A stretch of 64,000 bases of DNA from Cryphonectria parasitica EP155. Taxonomy: Eukaryota; Ascomycota; Sordariomycetes; Diaporthales; Cryphonectriaceae. The translations under genes were made by a program, and so were the position numbers. The stretch is taken from NCBI RefSeq assembly GCF_011745365.1, contig NW_024468913.1, positions 3,472,001 through 3,536,000 on the forward strand, read 5' to 3'. How positions within the stretch are numbered: the stretch's first letter is position 1; every line of letters starts with the position of its first letter. The notes under the pieces were generated by a model. The model made no database searches. It was given only the letters and a program-made list of their open reading frames with translations, and was not told the origin of the DNA. Shown here piece after piece: positions 55,012 through 64,000 of this stretch.

Positions 55012-56695
55012 TCAATGCAACAGAATCTCCTTGCTATCCCTCGTCAAGAAAGCCGCCCTCTGCGGGCTCCGCTGTGGCGCCGCATTCCTCGACCCGTCAA
55101 AAGGCATGTCGTCCCCCGTCGGGCTGCTCTCACTACCCTCATCCGTGCCCGACCGGCCCAGGGTGCGCATCATCACCACCTCGCCCATCTTCAGCCCCGC
55201 GCTGCTGTTGCTCCTGTGGCCATCGCCGTCCATCCAGGGCGTATACGCCGCCGCCCCCGCCGCGCTCTCCGACCGCACGCCCTCGTGTGAGCGGGTGTTC
55301 CGACCCCCCTCAAGCCCCCGGTCGTCGATCTGGGTGAAGTGCTGCTCTGTGACCTTGACCTCGATCTCGTGCGTGATCATGATGCGGTCGATGTTGCGGC
55401 GCAGGTAAGGCCAGAAGACTGGGAGGGAGGCCATGATGGTCGCGAGGTCGACCTCGAGGATGGAGAGCACAATCGCCGTAGGGCCGTACCAGGTCGGGTC
55501 AAACGTTGGGTAGGTGGCCGCCTTGTGGTCGACTATAGAGACAAAGCGGAAAATGGAGCACAGGACGGATCTGGACATAATGAGCGCATGTTGTCAGCTA
55601 AAAGAAATAAGAAAAAAAAAAAAGGGAATCGGAGAGAATTTGTATACAATCGCCTCTGATGGAAAAAGAGAAACAGAGAAAATGAGGCCAACTTACACAA
55701 CACCCAGGCCATACAAAAAGATCATGGCGATGCGAGACTGCCTCTGCCTTCCCGCGGCAGCCCACATGGACCGAGAGAACAGCGGCAGAGCAAAGATGGC
55801 GATATCAATAGCCATGTTGCAGGCGCCATGGACCATAAACGTCGTGACGAAGGTCCGCTTGTCATCCGAGCCGTACCCGTAGCGCGTGGCCGAGACGGTA
55901 AAGTCCCAGTCCGCATAGATGGGCACGCACGGCACCCACGCCAGGATCGAATAGACGATGCCCCAGATGGCGGTGATGGCGATCAGCACAATGACTGCTG
56001 TCCTCATGATCATGGGCTGCCTGCTGTCCGCTGCCGGGTGCTCGTTCAGGAGCCGCAGGTACTGGAAGAGGAGCGAGATCTTGATGGCCGCCATGGACAT
56101 GTTGTAGCAGGCATTACACCACCAAAACATCTTGACGAACTCTATCATGCCGTCGATACCTAACAGGATGAAGTGCTGGCCCAGACCCGCGTTGACCACT
56201 TTACATGTGGGTAACAAGTGATGATAATAGTCAGCAACTGGACCCCAAAGTGAAGAGCATCATCATCGCCTCGAGGGAGGTTCACAACGTACAAAATATC
56301 GAGCCCACGTTGGTGACCCATGTTAACAACTGGATAAAATGAAGACCATCTTTGTGAGCAGGTCGATATCCCTCAGAAAATTTGTCGTCCATTAGGATTG
56401 TTACATACCACAATCAATATTATGAAATAGTCGTCCCATCCTGGACATCTCGTAACAAAAAATCGCACATATAATCGTAGCGTGGCAGAAATTGTCGAGA
56501 GAGTCTTTCGATATAATGATAACAAGGTCAGCGTATGTGTGTTCGGGGTCAAGCGGTCTCACACCCAGGAGCCTCCTCATTCTCATCGCTCACCAATAAA
56601 GTAATCATGAAGCCATAGACGGCAGACTTCGTGTTGAAGAAGGGGGTGGGCTCGTCGAGGTTGTCGTACGACCCTATTGATTGGAAGAGAGACAT
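55012..56695 (-). CDS. PTH11-like integral membrane protein (fungal rhodopsin-fold domain)
   Basis: Five exons, from the start: 56695-56594, 56504-56409, 56329-56293, 56198-55697 and 55570-55012; all joins keep frame and give 431 residues. The reading frame through exon 2 was chosen because it yields TLRLYVRFFVTRCPGWDDYF: the WDDYF motif (about 57-61) is the hallmark of the fungal rhodopsin-like domain. Exon 4 supplies the VNAGLGQH loop, the helix with CNACYNMSMAAIKISLLFQYLRL, and later the GLGVV helix; exon 5 adds FRFVSIVDHKAATYPTFDPTWYGPT and the last helix. About seven helices are expected, then a hydrophilic tail of about 110 residues. There is no CFEM domain at the N-terminus. PTH11-type proteins act as surface receptors in host or substrate sensing; this one is unassigned. 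A 37-bp micro-exon is the least certain part. Confidence 0.87.
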
Positions 56696-59600
56696 GAGAA
56701 AGATCCCTCGATCTCTCGAGTGAGGTTCGGCAGGTGAAGGTCGTCGGTCGCCGGACTAGGAATATAGGGATAAAATCTTCGTCTCTTTCTCTGTCTTTTC
56801 CTTTCTCTTTTTTCTTGTTTCTCACTTTTTTACTCGCTCTGGTATCGGCTCATGGTAGCCTGGCATCTGGGATAAAATGCGAGAGGCATTGCCATGCCAT
56901 TCCTCAGAGACAAAGAAGGGGGGGGGGGGCCAACACAAAAAGGGACACCCACAATAATAAGAGCGGTCGTCCTACGGTTCCCTCATCACTGGGGCAGATT
57001 CCACGTGCCAATCCCGCTCCACACCCGCAGGCGATGCAACCACACTTACGTTAGCACCTTGGGGGTGTAGCTGCAGATCCGTGGCGTATCAGGGACCAGA
57101 GGAGGTGCAGAGTAGCAGCAACGAAATCCGATCCCCCCTGAAAAGTTCGCCATGGGAATTCTTGGTGTGGGGTCCGCAGCCCCCAGTTGGACCAGACAAA
57201 GCGTTAAGCTGGCACGGCTGGACGCTCAACGGTTTCGACGGCGCTCATTCTTTTTCTTTTAGGCCTCGTGCTTGTTCTTGATACTACCCAAGATGCAGCT
57301 ATGTGCCATCTGGGTGCGAGTGCCGTTGCGGGGTCTGCAACAGACAACATGTAACCATACTAGAGTATACCATGTTCTTACACACTCTGGCTTTTCCTCG
57401 GGGGGCCCCTTTGATGCCATCATGCTGAGTGAGCACTTCTTGTCGTCAGCCCTTCCTTTCTATGCACTCTTACCATTCTAAGGTATGTTTGTACCATAAG
57501 TAGTCTGAGGATCCACTCACAGCGGAGCGTGTCATAATCCCGTGCATGTGTATCTCGCCTGCGGGAAGAATGACAGATCGAGGAATCGATCACCATCATC
57601 TCGTAGCCAAGATCCACCTGGCCCGCGGGCCGCTCCATTTGCTATCTCTCTGAAGCGAACCAGGCACACTGAGAACATAGCTCAATATGTCAACACTGCA
57701 CTATAGTACGCCTGCAGTAGCAGCCAGAGATCTTTGCTAGGGTCTAACATCCGTGACCTCTAACAAGAGGAACGTGCGCATGTCAGGCCTCGCTTCCCAA
57801 GAGACGGTACGCTTATCTCTCCTCCACATAGGCAGACCCCTCTCTTGGCACTATGTCGGATGCCTCACCATGAATTGAGAGAACCAAACTGTGGAAAGCT
57901 GGATGGAGCCTGACTTGAAAGCGTCCGGCTTTTTCAGCCAAGAACTCACACAACTTCGACATGACACTGAAAAAAAAGTCGGGCGATGTTCTTTATTAAG
58001 CCCTCTCGCTTACAATGGGGCGCGTGGAGCTGCCACGCATACAGGGTCTGGCTCTCGGAGGATTTCGAACGTTTGCCTCCTCCAGCGGAACTCGCCACTT
58101 TAGGACCAGCAGAGCAGAAAGCCGGCACATCCACTTGCCCCCAGTAGAACCACTGATAATCATTCTAGGGTATTCAGGGGCAGCCTGGGCTTTTTGGGGG
58201 GGGGGGTCGAGAACAAGATATTCTCTCTTTTTTCTTCGACCCCGACAATTCTGTGCTCCCCTTCTGCTTTTCAAGTTCAAAGGTGGTCTTTGCGCAAGAC
58301 AGAGGCTATACACAGTAATCAGGATTATTATCTACTTAAGTAGTTAGCTACGGTCAGAAGACATAATTTTTCTCACCACATCAGATACACACTATCTAAA
58401 TCCTGCAACTCCTCCGCTCTGAATGGTAAAGCGACCCAAGAAGGGTATAGTCGGGATGTTTCGAGGATTTTTATCATGGCTCCCGACTGTGAGGAACCTT
58501 GGGTCAACCAACTTTCGGCCCCTGTCGTTTTGCTTTTCTCTTCTTCCTATTTCTCCCCCCCTGCCTAAGTGCAGGAAAATAATTGGCCCCGGCCCCTTTC
58601 CCCTCTCCCCCGGTCCCGGTCGACTATGGGGGACCCCTCGTGTTCCTTTCATAACAGACCTTGATTATAGCAAGATTCGATTCAACGCACAGTCCCCGTC
58701 ACTACTACTATGGTACTGGACCAAACGTCCTCAGGCAGTAACCAGCTCGCCGGCATCCAGAACAGCAGGTCACTTTTATTTCAGAGCGGTGTGGAGAGCA
58801 CCGGAATATCTCTTCCTCCCATACTGAAGAAGAGGGGTTATATCACGCCAACTATAAGTGATGAGCAGGTCCGAGTCCCTTTCTTAGGGTGACTTAGGTT
58901 TCCAGTCTGTACGCTTGGCAGTTTCAAACCCTCAAGAAAGGGAGATTTCATCGCGACCTTGACAGCTCTCTCTCTCTCTCTGCCCTGAAATATGCGCCAG
59001 TTATTGATTTTTCAAAGTTTATCTGGGCTTAGCAAAGGAGCCAGAGTGGTGGGGATGCTGATCCGCAAAGGATTCGCATCTGACGTGTTGTTACCCAGAA
59101 AGAGCAAACACACCTTTTTTCACCTCGGCCACAGTTCCGAAGTGGGACCACACTGTACATTTTTGCTCGTCAGCACGGAACCACTCCCCTGTACCGCTTG
59201 TGCTTTTCACATCCCCATCCTGGCATGCCTCTCGCTCGATCTGGAAACGACCACGGTAGTGAGGTGTGCCTTTTCGGTTTAGCTGCTGAGAGTCCCATTC
59301 CCGATGGAAGACCTCGAAATCGCCATCTTGCATCGTGAAGGATTCGGCCGATGTCCTCCGGTGGGGAAAGGGACTCTGCGAGGTGGTTGGAATACCTAGA
59401 CCGGTTCTTGGGATTGTGGCTGCATGCTGTGCCTCCCAGCCTCATAACGCCTCAGATGAATAAGTTGGAAGGCGAGAGGGGGGGTGGAGGAGGGCACCCA
59501 TACATATTAATAGGATTCCGGTTAAAAGATGACAACTTTCGGATCTGGGCATATTTTTCGAGTATTCAAACCGTCTTCAACACACTACCACACCGGCAAC

Positions 59601-60099
59601 GTAATCGCAGACGCATCTCCCAGATGTACATATGTATTGGTGTTGTCCATGGGATTCAGCGGATCATTGGCCTGTTGCAATTAAGGTTTCGAGTATCCGC
59701 CAAGCACCTGAGTGTACCGCTTCTGAACCCCTCGTGGCATCAGTTCAAAGAGGTGGCAGCTGCGAAGTGGTCGCGACCAGGCCCTCCTCGCGTGACAAAA
59801 TCTTATGGCTTGACTCCGATGTCTTAATGTTCGGGATGGCCCTGTAGAGGCTACTGCCTGACCAGACCGCTGGAAGAATGTCTTTTGATGGATATCTGCC
59901 AATTGGTATGCGGCACCTCTATCAACGCGATCAACATTAATTGCCCTTGATAGGTGGCCACGCTACACTTTCAAGCCTCATCTCGAGAAACTTATCAAAG
60001 AACGCCGGGTCTGCGAACCGGCAACGAACAACTCCAGGAGCTTGACAACGCCTGTGATCTACTTTTCATTTTTATTTCTTTTCCAAAAAAAAAAAAAAA

Positions 60100-60131
<32 letters not shown>

Positions 60132-61062
60132 AGAAGAAAAGAAGAAAGCCCCTTTCAATTTGTTCTCAATCTTTGGTCATATTGCGGTCGAATATTCACT
60201 AGTACACCAGGAAGTGCTTCCATAGCCCGTGGATCTGCAGTGGTAACTTGATATCTATAACTCAACCCCTGGGGACAACTCCCCTACGGGCTATTCAAAG
60301 GGTCGGTAAGCGGCTCAATCATGTACATGCGAATAGTCTCAGACTGTTCGGTTAGCTTGTAGCCTGGTGGTTTAGGCATGAAAAATGGAGAGATCATCAT
60401 GCCCCTGACGATCGTGAGCCGGGGGCTTATCAACCACAGAGGACCGCTGATCAGACCCTCGAAGACTTTTCAGAATGCCAAAGAGAACATGGCGATAAAG
60501 TCTTTGAATACTCAAATACCTACTTCTTAGATCTCCGTAGCTTTTGTCATGATGCTTACTCGATGATTCGAACAAGTCTTCCTCTTCCAAAGATAAAGTA
60601 AAAAAAGGTATACTTGGTCCAGCCTTCCGAACCTGCTCACGTCAAATGGAACTGTTCAGCGTTCCTGCCGTCTCAATCTCGTCCAACTTCGAATTGCCTC
60701 AAAGTCTATTGGTTTGTCTCTGATCTGCGTATCTTCAGGCTGGGAAAGAAGTCATGAAACAACGCTAGGCCCACTCGTATGCTTCGTTTAAGCAGGAGTA
60801 ATCTCTGGCCTGAACCCAAAAACGGTGGTAGGATGAGCCGTTGTGCTATCCGCGGTGTTTTAATTCGGGCTGTGCGTGTTGCTAGCAGGTCTATGAGGCC
60901 GTCATGACATGTACGAGCTGGCCATTGCCACCTGGTAGATGCTCCATGCCTCCAGCGTGACTCGGTGAATAATTCTGGACTGGGGCATATCTTCAAGCTC
61001 CTCGTGAATTCAATAGTGTCAAAGTATCAGAGCCCTGACTCGTCTCTCAAGAGTGATCTGGC
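56696..61062. other. Gene-poor region, no supportable gene
   Basis: About 4.4 kb. Left end: promoter of the PTH11-like gene. It contains a G run near 56921, another near 58195-58206, a TC repeat near 58968-58982 and an A-run plus GAAA repeat at 60085-60132. Many short frames exist on both strands but none shows domain, splice or codon evidence. The base composition is closer to even than in the coding parts of the window. Confidence 0.5.
60085..60132. repeat. Poly-A and GAAA tetranucleotide repeat
   Basis: About 17 A residues run into eight or nine GAAA units and then GAA units, in non-coding DNA. Confidence 0.88.
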
Positions 61063-62103
61063 ATGAAGATAACGCCCGCTGGTATGTCACCAGTGCGTGT
61101 GACAGTGTTCATTTCTCTTTTCCCTTTGTTTTTTCTTGCTTTCCTAGTTCCAAACTTTGCTTCTTTTTGTTTCAGTGTCATCCGATTTCTCAGTTCCAGT
61201 GATAGGAGTTTTGATAGAAGTGTCCAGTAGCACAAAGTACAAAATATCAGGCACAGAAGTTGCTGGAGGGCACCCACCATATTTACCATACCAGCAGCAA
61301 GGCTCCAAAGAATGGATTAGTGACCGTGGACCGACCGTGGACCGACCGTCTCTCAAACGGCTCTGCTTCATTTGCTTTTCAGTTGCGAAAGGATTTTGAC
61401 GAGGGAAGAGTAGATTTGTTCTGGCTCTATGGATCGGTGGACGACACATGTACTCAACCTGACATCAAATTTTGGCACAAGGATTTTCGATTTGCTACAA
61501 AATTCGTCATTTTCATGGCCTGTGTTGCCCAAACAAAGGCTGGCATGGAAGTTGGCCTCCTCGTGACCATCAAAGCTGAATCAAGACCCCTTTACCATCC
61601 GTGGACTGCAGACATCAAATCCAAAAACACTTGTGAACGAATAAATATGTATGATAGCTCAGGCCTGCTCATAGAGGGTAGTGTCATACAAACAAGATAT
61701 CTGCAAGGCGAAGTAAGCCCAAAAAGATCCCTATGCAGCGATTTTCATTCCAAATATCAGACTTGATAACATCGCCTGGTCGGTACGAAAATGTCACCAT
61801 CTACGAATCTACCAAAAGGAAATGCTGTTCTGCAGCACAGTGGAGGTGGAAAAGAATTGGGGGGGGGGGGCAGGAAGGTTATCAACTGATGGCCTCCAAA
61901 AGGGAGAATGCAGAACTGTCTTGAGAGGCAGCATTTGCCAGTCTTTGATGTCTATGTCGTCACAAAGTGCACACCCCTTTGTCGATGAATGGAGACAAAG
62001 TGAATGCTACTCCAATCAGAGTGAACGTGTCGCGTACGCGTACGAGCCCCAGAGCGCGTTGGGTGGCTATATAGGTGTGAACAAAATCTTTGCTGATGCC
62101 TGA
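61063..62103 (+). CDS. Tentative spliced gene, family not recognised
   Basis: Several signals suggest a plus-strand gene. A short exon with an ATG (61063-61081) ends at a GTATGT donor; the next exon starts at 61176 after a long pyrimidine tract and CAG. Its protein has alternating hydrophobic strands (VPVIGVLIEVSSSTKYKISG) like a beta-sandwich. Around 61326-61350 an 11-base tandem duplication (CGTGGACCGAC) occurs, and the frame must shift to continue, either by a very short intron ending at 61382 (46 bp) or because the gene is broken. The following frame (61383-61712) is open, contains VDLFWLYGSVDDTC and GMEVGLLVTIKAE, and ends at a strong GTAAGC donor. Later exons are unclear, and a G11 run at about 61858 interrupts them; the last frame stops at 62103. 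It could be a decaying gene. No known family matched by eye. Confidence 0.28.
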
Positions 62104-62205
62104 GGGCGTTTGGCCGAGTGGTACAGATTGCTTTCATACTTCTGTTTAGTATTTCGGAACCACAAAGCCAAACAAACTCAAGAGGCTCACTGTTCGATTC
62201 TCATC
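62102..62205 (+). other. tRNA-like remnant (Ser/Leu type)
   Basis: The run TTGGCCGAGTGGT is a perfect A-box and D-arm start of class II (Ser/Leu) tRNAs, and a B-box-like GTTCGATTC follows 70 bases later. A 5-bp stem with a 7-base loop (ATACT...AGTAT) sits where the anticodon arm should be. However, neither the acceptor nor the T stem pairs, and position 33 would not be T. It is probably a degenerate tRNA copy or chance. Confidence 0.22.
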
Positions 62206-63600
62206 GCACGAGAATCGTTGGTTACGTTCTGGGGGATCACTTTTTTTTGTTTCCTTCTCCTTTTTAGCCACCACATCTGAGGGCTCTTGTTTATAGACAA
62301 CATTCTAGTATTTTCAGATAATTATGGATGAGAGTGAGCAGTCCTTTCTTTGTCTTTCTGAAGGCTTTTTTTTCTTCTTTTGTTATCTTCTGACTTTTGT
62401 CTTCCTTTCTTGCCTTTTCTTTCTGCCAAACCTCTTCTACCTGGCGAGCCCACTGGTAGTCAGGAGAAAACCATATATGCTGCATGCCTATGTGTCAGAC
62501 TGCACACATTCATGTCTTCTAATTGAATATAATCATCAATTTTGAGATCTATCATACAACAGCTGTATATTCACAACACATGCATGTTATTGGCCAATTT
62601 ATTGTGCGCTTTCTTGCGCAGTTTCACAACTGTCAACTACCATATAGGAAAAACCTACTCTGGGCTGGAAATAGTGGGTTGGACCTTGGATGGAGCGCTA
62701 AAGATGCAACTCAGGCCTTGTGACATGTTGGTTGACACCGTAATTATGTTCTAATTTGGTAGATTCTAGCTGTGTATTCTAGGGAACAGGTCGTAATAAT
62801 CAAAGCATTGTGCATCTCACTTACTCACTGATGACTTCCAATTTTGAGAAGAGGACGGAATTTAAGTCAACCCCGGCTGGCCAAGCCCAAGTTGGACGGA
62901 TACGAGCCTTCGGCCACCATTCCACCATTCCACCCTCACATTCTCACATTTTACTCATTATTTTCGGAATTTTGCTTTGTGACCGTACGCAATAATGACA
63001 CCTATGAAGCCTAGGGTCACCGCCTCACGTGAAACCACAGACACATAAATATATTGAGCTGGCCCAAAAAAGGGGGTATCATTCCATTCCTCATGTCTCA
63101 AAACAACAAAACATCAAGTCTAGTGACACATCCCAGAAGACCGAAGAAGATAGAGAGAAAGAGATTCCTCTCAAGGATGCTCGAGGCAAGTAAGAAGGAG
63201 GGAGATGGGAACCAAGCTCTACCCCACACCCACTCATCTCTTTTCAACCGGTTCTCCTGCTCCGATGCCATGCCGTAAGTGATCAGTGCTACCGTATGAT
63301 GTGATGTGATAACCAACCTCTCTCCTCTCCCTCATGGATACCACCGACTGACCGGCACTGAGACTGTCGGCGAGGATCTGTGACATCCTTCCGTCTCCGC
63401 TGCGTCAGGCAATGCCTTCTTGTGCCACATAAATGCCACGCAACCTCTTTGTAACATGCTACTTCCCGTGCTAAAAAGAACGCCTACTACTCCTTGTGAC
63501 CCAATCCCTAAGAAACTATACAATGCTGCGACTTCCTCTTCCTTTTTCTCTCGACTGGCCTCTCTATTTCTTTTTCTCGTCCATTTTTCCGTTCATGTAG
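62104..63600. other. Intergenic spacer
   Basis: About 1.5 kb of AT-richer DNA with T-rich stretches near 62240-62430. Apart from the tRNA-like remnant at its left edge I see nothing. The right part is the 3' side of the receiver-domain gene. Confidence 0.5.
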
Positions 63601-64000
63601 TCAATGCCGCGGGTCGGACGGGGCCCGTCCGTGACTCTTTTGAGCATCCACCATCTCCATCTGGACGGCCTCCACCGCGGCAGAGGAGGCCCCAGCGGCA
63701 GTCGGGGTCTCGGCCGCACGCTTCTTCTGTTCGACCTGCATGGCGACCACGCGCATCTTCTCGATCAGCTCCGGCATACGGTACGGCTTGATAATGACGT
63801 CGTCACAGCCCGCAGCTTTGGCTTCCAGAATCTGCTCCAGGCGCGCGTTGGCAGTGGCCGCAATGATGGGGATATGGCCGCCGAGGATTTTGCCCTGGCG
63901 CTCGAGCTCGCGGATCTGCTGTGTACAGGTGAGGCCGTCCTGGATGGGCATCTCCACGTCCATTAGGATCAGGCTGAGGGGGAACTTGGTCGGTGTGGCG
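63601..64000 (-). CDS. Hybrid histidine kinase, C-terminal receiver domain (partial)
   Basis: The gene runs off the right edge of the window; only the last 130 or so codons are present, ending at 63601. They encode most of a response-regulator receiver domain: SLILMDVEMPIQDG carries the phospho-accepting aspartate (LMD), IPIIAATANA holds the conserved Thr of the switch, and DVIIKPY the conserved Lys-Pro. After the domain come about 45 charged and Ala-rich residues, a common C-terminal tail. In filamentous fungi such a domain at the very end of a protein is typical of hybrid sensor kinases, which relay phosphate through Ypd1 to Skn7 and Ssk1; a free response regulator is less likely but possible. 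The sensor part, and so the kinase group, lies outside the window. Confidence 0.88.
   Translation of the reverse strand, partial: ATPTKFPLSLILMDVEMPIQDGLTCTQQIRELERQGKILGGHIPIIAATANARLEQILEAKAAGCDDVIIKPYRMPELIEKMRVVAMQVEQKKRAAETPTAAGASSAAVEAVQMEMVDAQKSHGRAPSDPRH

Noticed and set aside
58040..58140. Minus-strand segment with GTTCGAAATCC resembling a tRNA T arm
   Set aside because: The T stem and acceptor do not pair and no D arm is visible.
58392..58827. A 134-codon plus-strand frame and an overlapping minus-strand frame
   Set aside because: Neither has splice, start-context or domain support; both depend on C-rich runs.

Overview
The window is nuclear DNA from a filamentous ascomycete (Pezizomycotina). 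The evidence is short spliceosomal introns (about 45-190 bp) with GTANGT-type donors, strongly G/C-ending codons in the genes, long AT-richer intergenic stretches full of microsatellites, a tRNA gene with an intron next to the anticodon, and typical fungal families (DHA2 drug transporter, DUF3433, PTH11-like rhodopsin-fold receptor, hybrid histidine kinase). A Sordariomycete is my best guess, but that is inference. I see no ribosomal RNA, CRISPR, recognisable transposon or virus.

Layout. 1-4.6 kb: no supportable gene. 4.7-6.9 kb (+): six-exon DHA2 efflux transporter. 8.4-11.2 kb (-): large single-pass membrane protein with one EGF-like module. 11.2-18.7 kb: long gene-poor stretch. 18.7-19.3 kb (+): tentative small two-exon gene whose unspliced form ends in a polybasic CaaX motif. 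19.9-22.2 kb (-) and 23.5-25.3 kb (+): a divergent pair, a ten-exon amino-acid/choline permease and an FAD-dependent amine/amino-acid oxidase, sharing a 1.3-kb promoter with four GATAAG sites. 25.7-27.6 kb (-): Pro/Ser-rich protein of unknown function. 31.6-34.6 kb (-): DUF3433 membrane protein. 36.6 kb (-): tRNA-Gly(TCC).

38.5-39.3 kb (+): small secreted four-cysteine protein, a candidate effector. 40.0-43.6 kb: stress-responsive A/B-barrel (Dabb) protein, SRPBCC-fold protein and NmrA/isoflavone-reductase-like oxidoreductase. 44.9-46.5 kb (+): D-arabinono-1,4-lactone oxidase. 47.2-49.5 kb (-): MUP1-type methionine permease with a poly-Gln loop and a duplicated Cys-rich tail. 52.4-53.8 kb (-): PrpF-like isomerase. 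55.0-56.7 kb (-): PTH11-like seven-helix protein. 56.7-63.6 kb: gene-poor, with traces of a spliced but unrecognised gene at 61.1-62.1 kb and a tRNA-like remnant. The right edge cuts a hybrid histidine kinase (-), leaving only its C-terminal receiver domain.

The genes are mostly independent, as is usual in fungi. The one clear functional unit is the divergent permease/oxidase pair, which fits uptake and oxidative breakdown of a nitrogen compound under nitrogen-GATA control. All intron coordinates were placed by hand from splice consensus plus frame continuity.
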